Positions 56,885 to 64,000 of a stretch of 64,000 bases of DNA are shown one piece after another. Source of the stretch: Macropodus opercularis (taxonomy: Eukaryota > Chordata > Actinopteri > Anabantiformes > Osphronemidae); the NCBI GenBank assembly GCA_030770545.1, contig CM061100.1, forward strand, positions 751,501 to 815,500, given 5' to 3'. Both the position numbers and the translations under genes were made by a program. Under the pieces are notes generated by a model. That model worked only from the letters and a program-made list of their open reading frames with translations, made no database searches and had not been told where the DNA came from. Each line of letters opens with the position of its first letter. The first letter of the stretch is position 1.

Positions 56885-58390
56885 ACCTGCCGTGTCTGAC
56901 TAATCTGCTGTGAAGGTGTTGTGCGGGTCTGTCCGACCATTAACCATCACACGAGGCCGAGCACTCGCTGCTGATTACACTTATTAACGGCTCAGTGGCG
57001 TCCGCTGCCTCCATGGACCCGCCGGGTGCTGCTGTCGCTGTGGACGACGTGGCTGCACACGCACACTGACACACGGGGGAAATGAACTCGGTTGTATTAA
57101 ACTCACACATGTAAACCTGAGTCTCTGTTAAATAAAAACCGAACCTCCCACCGTGGCAGGAAATGTTGAATGTCTGTTTACTGTGTCCATGTGGAGCCTT
57201 ATTCTGACGCCTACATCACTTCCTACGTTTGGACACAAACATGAAGCTGTGCATTGGGCTAAATATGGGAATCATTCCTACAGACACTGGGCTGGAGTCC
57301 AACCATCTGTCAGAAGACCCCGCGCAGAGTGAGGACGCGCTGACAAACCCAGTCAAACCGAGTTTGCGTCGCACGACATCGCAAATCAAAACGGGCTTTG
57401 CAGGCTGCAGGCAGGATCTGTGGCAGCTCCCAGAGGAGACGACAGTCACAGCCAGCAGCCGGGCCATTAGTGGCCAGATATGGTCTCATAGGCTCGTAAT
57501 TATACACAGACCAGTCAGTTCACATTAGCGTCCAGAGTCTGAGACGCGCCGACTTTCTGACTGCTACGATATCTCTACATAATGAGAGAAAGCGAAGCGA
57601 CACACTAGTGTCAGCAGAGCAGAGGCAAAATGGCTCCGTCACCAACAGTTCACCCAAAACAACCAAGTCACCAGTGGACACCGGCTCCGCTCATCAGCCT
57701 CAGCACAGGTAGCAGAGCAGGATGGTGACACGAAGCAGCGTCGCTCCTCCGGACCGGATCAGAACCCTAAACATCCGAACCCCCGCCTTCCCCCCAGAAC
57801 CGACTTTTAAATGGATTAGAGAAGGATTAAAGACATTGCAATCCTGCTGCCACCCCCGAAATCAATACGGGAGAGAAATGACATTTCTATAAACCTTCAC
57901 ATCCAAGATTAAGAGCTTTGCAAAAGCTGCGAGATGTGTTTAACCATCAGCAGTGAAGCCGACCCACACGTCCAATCCTTCGCCAGCAGCTTCCTGCGTC
58001 AACTACTCTAAGTTACTGCTGGTTGAACAACTTGCTGACGTAGACGCCATAAAAACAGAGACAGCTCCTCCACCGTGAGCCTTAAATGTGCAGCTTTCTA
58101 ACGTTGGCTCCTCCGCCTTTAATGTGATCTTCACCCGCCGCCTCTCTCTCCTGTGTCCCAGCTGCTGGCGACAGCTCTGAACTGGGTCTTCTGTAAAACC
58201 GCCACCAACCTGTTATTAACATTAATACAGACTGACATGCCAATAACACGTGTGTGTATGTTGCTGACACACACACAGAGCGAGGACATGTCGCACGGAG
58301 TCAGAGGCCCAGAGAAAAGCTCTGTAAACCGACGTGAAGTAAAAGGAAACGAGGCATTTCAGCTCCATGAGGCAGTGGCTGACTCAGAGC

Positions 58391-58459
58391 CACACACACA
58401 CATAAACACACACAAATATACACACAAACATACACACACAAACACACACACACACACAC
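58391..58459. repeat. Imperfect (CA)n/AAACACAC microsatellite
   Basis: A run of CA dinucleotides interrupted by TAAA and AAAT/AAAC triplets over about 70 bp. Confidence 0.9.
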
Positions 58460-60437
58460 CAGGCTGCATCACGGCTGCGTCCTGTGACTTCCTCCCTCGT
58501 GTTTGAACACTCACAGGTGTGTGTCAGCAACAGACCAAAGGGTCTCGCGTCACGTTCATTCAGGCTAAAGGATATTTCTGGATGTTGCTGCAGGTCTCGT
58601 TTCCACTGACATGTGGCGGCACAGCTACGTCTAAACAGCAGCTCTCAGGTCCGACGCTGCCCTTCTCCTCCTAAGGGTCGCAGGTCACTCGCGTGGACAG
58701 TGTGGGAACCTCACGCAGACGTGAGACCAGGCCCCGACGCTACGCCGCCTTTATCGCCAGACGTCTAAAGGAGGGGACCCATCCCTGGAAACGTCCACCT
58801 CTTCTCCTGCGACAACGGAGAGCAGCGCATTCACGGCACACAGAACCTCCCCCACGGAGCCCAGACGCTCCCGTCAGTGCCACCGTCCTCTACCCAGCCG
58901 TCACCACCCGTTTCCCCACATGCTGCTGTCGTTCCCGTTTCACGCGAGTCATCTCCTCCCTCTTCAGCGAGGAAGCAGCTTATGGGGCTTAGCACCGCCA
59001 CCACCTACTTCATCCTCAGTGCGGTGACTCGCTAACCCCTCAACACAAGCGTCAGTCAAGTCATCAGTCTTCAAATCCCAACGTGTGGCTGTCGGCTCTG
59101 AAGGTTCACTGGAAACCAACCTCAACCAGTTCTGCTGCTCGTCCCCTCCACCTAAACTCTGGTGATGCTCTGGATCGAACACAGATCACAGATCCCCTCC
59201 TCGGCTTTGAGGCAGTGACCATTTACTCTTCATCCGCTGGATCTACACGGCTCTAAGAGGACATCTGGGTCATGCGGAACCTTCGGTCCCATGATGAAGC
59301 CCAGTGACTGGACGCGAGGGTAAACCTGTGACGTCACATTCTGTAATACTGCCTTGAACATGAAGCAGCAGAGCCGAGATGCAGACAGATAAAGTCAAGC
59401 TCAACAGCTCAGGCGAACTGAGAGGTGGTGACATTTTGTTCCAGAACCAGTTCATCACCTAAAGATCAGCGAGGACGAGAGCCAGCGTCAGGAAAAAGCC
59501 ACAAAAGGATGAAGCAGGTGGAAAAGGAAAAAGAAGAAGCCCAGACAAAGCTGACCGGGAAGGGACAGAGGACACGCTGAGACGGTGCTGGACGCAGGTG
59601 AGCAGGGGGTGGAGCTTGTTATGCTGGGGAGACAGGAAGGAAAACTGACTCAGACGCTTCATCACTTGCTACTAAAGCAGCTCTGGCCTAAGACAATCAA
59701 GCCTAAAATGCCAACTTCCCCACAAACGGCCTTACAGTGGGATTATTTTCCCTGAGTTCAGCAGACTGGCTCATCAGTCAGCAGCTGAGAGCTCAGCATC
59801 ACAATAATCCGCCGGCTCACACCTCACAGTCGATACAGCCGACTGGAGTGGAAGGGGCCCTGACGCAGGGAGCGAGGGACCCACGAGGACGCTCGCTGAA
59901 GGCGCCGCTGCCGGTGATGACAGACCAAGTGTAACGACCCTGAATGGGCTTCACAGCGAGACGATCCAGGCTTCGCTTCTTCCTGCTCAGCTTCAGCCGC
60001 CGTGGTCCTGAAAGGTCAGCCGGACGCTGGGTTAGCGTTAGCCTGGGGTTAAGGTGTGCAGCACGAAAAGGCCTTTGGTCTCAGAGGACGCCACCATCAA
60101 CATAAACTACACTTAATGAGAGCAAACGTGGCGAAGGACACATCAGCTCACCAGCGGAGACGTCGTCCGTCCACCACAGATCCAGGTTTAATTTTATAGA
60201 TACATGTACGCAAATGTCCTTAACATGAAAACATCACAAGAACAATTCTATTAATGTGAATGATGGACAGCATCACAGCAGCAGGTTTGTAAACTGAATT
60301 ATTATTGTAACGTTTTATAATCATTCATCTGTGTTTGATAAAACAAATATAAACCTGTTCTATAGTCAACAACATATTTAATATCTCGGCCCAACAGCTC
60401 GTATGTAGAAAACTCATCAGTCTGAGCTGGTTCCTAC

Positions 60438-60650
60438 CTGAGGCGCTGACGCAGATGTTGGCTTGTCGCTTGGTTTTTCCTTCGGTGTTTCCTCAGCGGC
60501 TCCGTCTCGGCTCCATCCCTGCTCCTCACTGTCAGCCTCCTCCTCCACGCGCCGTAGTAACGCGCTCTCCCCCTCCCCCTTCGTCCCTCCCTCTCTCTCT
60601 GCCTGCATTCTCCTCTCTCTCTTTCCGTCTCTCCTCCTCTTCCCAGTCAT
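60438..60650 (-). other. Doubtful charged exon-like ORF with donor site
   Basis: On the minus strand an ATG (60650) opens 71 codons rich in Arg, Lys and Glu that end in CAG at GTAGGA, a possible donor in phase 0. I do not recognise the peptide. Phase 0 does not match the first recognised rph3a exon (entry phase 2), so it could at most be a non-coding 5' exon of that gene. The plus strand here is CT-rich, so a chance ORF is quite possible. Confidence 0.15.
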
Positions 60651-62462
60651 CGTTCCCACTCGTGCTTTTCACCTCTCGTTTCCAACCTTTTCCTTCCTTC
60701 GCTTCTTACTCTCCTCTTTTTCACTTTCTGCACATTTGCATATTTCTCTCCTTTCTTCTTCTCTCTCTGTTTAACGAAATCCGTCTGTTCTCATCTCATC
60801 ATCAGAAGATAAACAGATGAAGCCACAGATACAAAGTGAACTACAGAACACAAACTGCTCCAGCGTCTCCTAATCTGCTGTTTGACTCCATGTCATGTTG
60901 CTTTTAGTCTAATCCACCAATTCCAAAGGGAATATTCTACTTTTTACATTTAAGCTGATGTAAATGATTACGACATAAAAACAATGAATATTACAGATTA
61001 CCCAGCGTTTGAGCTCTTACATAAAAGCCTCATTTGAGCCAGTGAGTGGATTGTTCTCAGACATTAGACGTGTGTAAAGCATCGCAGCTCTGTTGTTTCC
61101 TCACCCACCAATACGTTAAATCCTGTTGGTGTCTACATCAGTTTTACGTCGCGTCCTGCTTGTCTGTACCTCGGCCAGTTTTCACGCACCATATGGGAAA
61201 CTCTCACATCTAGATCTATTTTTGCTCCTTTATTTTCCTTCAAGCTAAACAGCTGCACACATTATGTGCAATACAATAGAAACCCAACAGGCCCGCTGCA
61301 CTGTGCAATTAGACACTATAACGATTATGTAATTCCATTATCCAGCCAGCGGAACCAGGAGTAAACCTTAAGCTATTCGCTGCGCACACTACGCCACGGT
61401 GGCATGCGTCCACGCGTCGACTCGGCCTCTCGGACTCCCTGAGCTGTGTTCCCGTTTCTGTCCAGATGAAAGCTGCCTGGCGTGGCGGTCGGCCTGCTGT
61501 TGCCCTCTGGTGGCGGCGACTCCCTGCAGGGAAGGCGCTGAGCTGAGTGACGGGCTTTCTACACTGTGGTGTTGGATGTTAAAAGACTTGCAGTGTATCT
61601 GTGCTCTGCATTGCAACTGGACTCCCCCAGACCCGGGCAAAGACACAGAAGCTGAGGAGACTAATGATGAACGCAGGCCATAAAGACCCATGTGAGAGCT
61701 GGAGGTCAGCGATGTGCAGACTGCGTGTGGTTTCAGAGTCCTTGCCCTGAACGCAGGCCATCTTTGTCCAGTAATGTCATGCATAACCGTGGGTGTTGAG
61801 ACCCTGAGAGGCAGCGTCCAGCTGCTGCCGCTTGCTCACGCTGCCCCTCAACGTGTCGGCCTGTTCATCTGTCCGCTGCTTGTTTCCCCAGTGGTGGCGT
61901 GAAGCATGTCCTGAGTAATGAGTTCTGAGCGAGACCTCACACGGTTTCTGATGACTTGTGCCCCATGGTCCCTAAAAGAAACTGACATAAAGATGGAATC
62001 CATCCATCTGACCCCTTCAGCCCTTTTCTCGCCTCACGGTCGAATCCCAATTCTCCCAGTGCGTTTGGCCAAGGTCTGCGTGAACTAAGGCGCCAGCCGT
62101 CACGGCAGCGTGCTGTCAAAGCGCCTCCCCCAGGCCGAGCTGATGACGGTGTGAAGCCACACGTCCAGGAGCAAGGAGAGCAGAGACCCTTCAACCCTGA
62201 GGTGAATGTTGGTAAACTGGGTCGTCGTGATAAATGTATCGTTAAAACAATCCCAGACTGCAGAGCAAGCGTCAACAGAATGATGGGAGATGCAAATCAG
62301 ATAGACCCTAGAAGTGAGCAGGCAGCAGCATCCGGGGGCTCAGCGAGCTGGTCTTCGGCCCAGAGGACGAGGTGGGTCAAAATAATCCTCAGCCCAGTTT
62401 AACAGAGCTCCATCGTTGAACGTCATGAATCAGACGCGTGAATCAGAGGCGTGAGCTAGCCG

Positions 62463-64000
62463 TTTATTGTTATTGAGGAAGTTAACGTGGTTAACTGCAT
62501 CCAAAGTCATACAACAGGCCTCAAGCCCCTGTGTCACACTGAGAAAGCTGTAGGATATACATACAGTATTTCTTATTGGCAAGTAGATATGTTTTAGTAA
62601 GTACATTCTCCTCTACCCGGAACTCCTGTACAATATACATGTTAAAAATATAGTTTGCTTTGCCGTCACCCTCTTCCCGTTTTTGTTCAGGATGGATCAT
62701 TTCACATTTAGGTGCAGGTTGCTGAATGTTGAATGTGTTAAAGAGCCGTCACACACGGGTGCGTGCGTAGAAGGCACCGACGCTGCGTACAGGACCAGAG
62801 GAAAGCAAGAAACGCTCAACGCCTCTGTCCGTGCACCAGCACAACGAGCGCGCGCCTTCACGCAGGAGGCGCGTCTGAAAGAACACTTGCTGTGAAGCAG
62901 CAGCAGCCGAGCGTTGGCAGAGTCCCGTGAGAGGAAGAAGCTGCTCAGGCCTGGACCAGTGGAGGCTCTGGAGGCAGCACAGGTCGTCAGTCCGGTTGTG
63001 AGACTGCGGCTCGTCAAGCGCAGCGATGCGAGCGCTTGTGCAGAAGCTGGGAAGGCTTGACAAAGCAAAAGACTTGAAAGCAGCGGCAGGTGAAGTTAAA
63101 CAGTTTGGTGTCTGATTAAACGAAGCCTCGGCCCAGCAGCCGGAGACAAGACGCCTTAAAGTCAAACACTGAGGTTGGAACTTTTCAGTCTGTGGCTTTT
63201 TTAAACCTAGTGTCAGAGCTTCAGTAAACGCTCCATCAAAGCCGACCTTACTGGACTTAATGCCATTTGATACGTTATTGCTAACAACAACCCAACGTTC
63301 CTCCTTTTCCTACTGATGCTGCATCAGAATCTCCTTCTGGTAACGCACAGGTTACCATCACAGAAAACACTTCAGGCCTACATCCTTCAGAAGCTGGTAA
63401 TTCCAACTGTAAACAAACGAGATGACAGTTAGCTTTAGAGGTGGCGGATGGTCAATGGCTTCCCTGTTTTCCAGTTTTTCTGCCAAGCTATGTGTCAAAC
63501 ACTTATCGTAGTATCGTTAAGAAAAGGACAAGAACATGCCGTCCTACAGAAACCTGGCTGCTTGTGTGAGCACGTGACATCCTGCTGACGAATCTACAAC
63601 CATCACCACAACCAAAGCTGAGAAATGTGATTGCTTCTTACAACAGTGACTCTTAAAAATTAAGCACATGTGGTGCTGGAAATAGGCAACGGTACACAAA
63701 AGGCAATCGTCTGTTAAAGAACGAGAACGAAGAAAAAGTAATATGCACTTAAAACACAACACCCAAAACTTAAACCTCTCTTTTTGGCAGCCGACCGTCT
63801 GTAGTGAGTCTAGGACACAGAGACTTGTCTGAACCCGGATGTCGTCACGCCATGCTTGATGAAGAAGTGCATGAAAACTCAAACCTCAATCCAATCCTGG
63901 ACGTGAGCGTTTAGAAAACCACCCAACGGCTCGACTAAGTGTACGCCGCTAAATAAAAGTGCAGCATTAAGGACATTCGGCTCGAGCTCAGGAATGGTTA
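62463..64000 (-). other. Possible 3' UTR of a further minus-strand gene
   Basis: AATAAA occurs on the minus strand at 62463-62468. The adjoining 62480-62680 is AT-rich with UTR-like composition and no exon is visible to the right edge. In human the gene upstream of RPH3A is PTPN11, which has a long 3' UTR, so this could be the end of ptpn11. That is an inference from synteny only; no coding residues are in the window. Confidence 0.25.

Larger units (their letters stand above)
55195..62462. other. Non-coding region upstream of the first recognised rph3a exon
   Basis: About 7.3 kb with no confident coding exon on either strand. It is probably rph3a 5' intron plus flank. It contains the CRE minisatellite (56277-56884), a CA-rich microsatellite (58391-58459) and a doubtful charged exon (60438-60650). 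The rest, including AT-rich 60200-60420 and 60830-61070, shows only short chance ORFs. Confidence 0.5.

Noticed and set aside
57961..58060. Minus-strand ATG followed by Ser/Thr codons and GTAACT, considered as a rph3a start exon
   Set aside because: It ends in phase 1, whereas the recognised exon needs phase 2, and it lacks the expected Gln before Thr-Gly-Trp.
60438..60650. Charged 71-codon ORF considered as the missing first coding exon of rph3a
   Set aside because: Its phase does not match the next exon and it shows no similarity to a rabphilin N-terminus. It is listed only as a doubtful exon.
62697..63165. Overlapping minus-strand ORFs of 123 and 138 codons
   Set aside because: No domain, no splice signals and no codon pattern suggesting selection. 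The position fits a 3' UTR better.

Overview
This is vertebrate nuclear DNA, almost certainly from a ray-finned (teleost, probably percomorph-like) fish. Genes have GT-AG introns, many only 75-200 bp long. The coding exons match vertebrate families exon by exon. The window also holds a fish-type tRNA-derived SINE, long CA microsatellites and minisatellites. No bacterial, phage or CRISPR content was seen. All five recognisable genes lie on the minus strand, so transcription runs right to left. Exon boundaries below were read by eye from acceptor and donor sites and checked for phase. Family identities come from remembered vertebrate proteins, not from a search.

Layout from left to right. Positions 1-1737 hold the first two coding exons of naa25 (NatB auxiliary subunit), and the gene continues off the left edge. 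Positions 2385-13453 hold pitpnb (phosphatidylinositol transfer protein beta) with 11 coding exons, including an 8-nt microexon and a GC-AG intron. Positions 14064-43839 hold ttc28, a TPR plus CHAT protein of about 2564 residues, rebuilt here as 34 phase-consistent coding exons. Its 11.9-kb second intron carries a CpG-rich block with a possible alternative first exon, a SINE and a 2.3-kb CA satellite. Positions 45018-48624 hold pla2g3 (group III secreted phospholipase A2) in 7 exons, with a 16-unit minisatellite inside the coding sequence. Positions 50264-55194 hold rph3a (rabphilin-3A) from its Rab-binding zinc finger to the stop; its extreme N-terminus was not found. Positions 55195-64000 hold no confident coding exon but include a 19-copy, 32-bp minisatellite in which 17 copies carry a perfect CRE palindrome. 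The last 1.5 kb may be the 3' UTR of a further minus-strand gene.

The genes do not form one pathway. They cover N-terminal acetylation, phosphoinositide transport, midbody/cytoskeletal scaffolding, lipid hydrolysis and Rab/calcium-regulated exocytosis. Their neighbourhood is informative: naa25 and rph3a belong to the human 12q24 group, while pitpnb, ttc28 and pla2g3 belong to the human 22q12 group. Having both in one block fits the ancestral linkage still seen on mouse chromosome 5. The most notable unexplained signals are the CRE minisatellite upstream of rph3a, the CpG-rich putative internal promoter of ttc28, and the expanded coding repeat of pla2g3.
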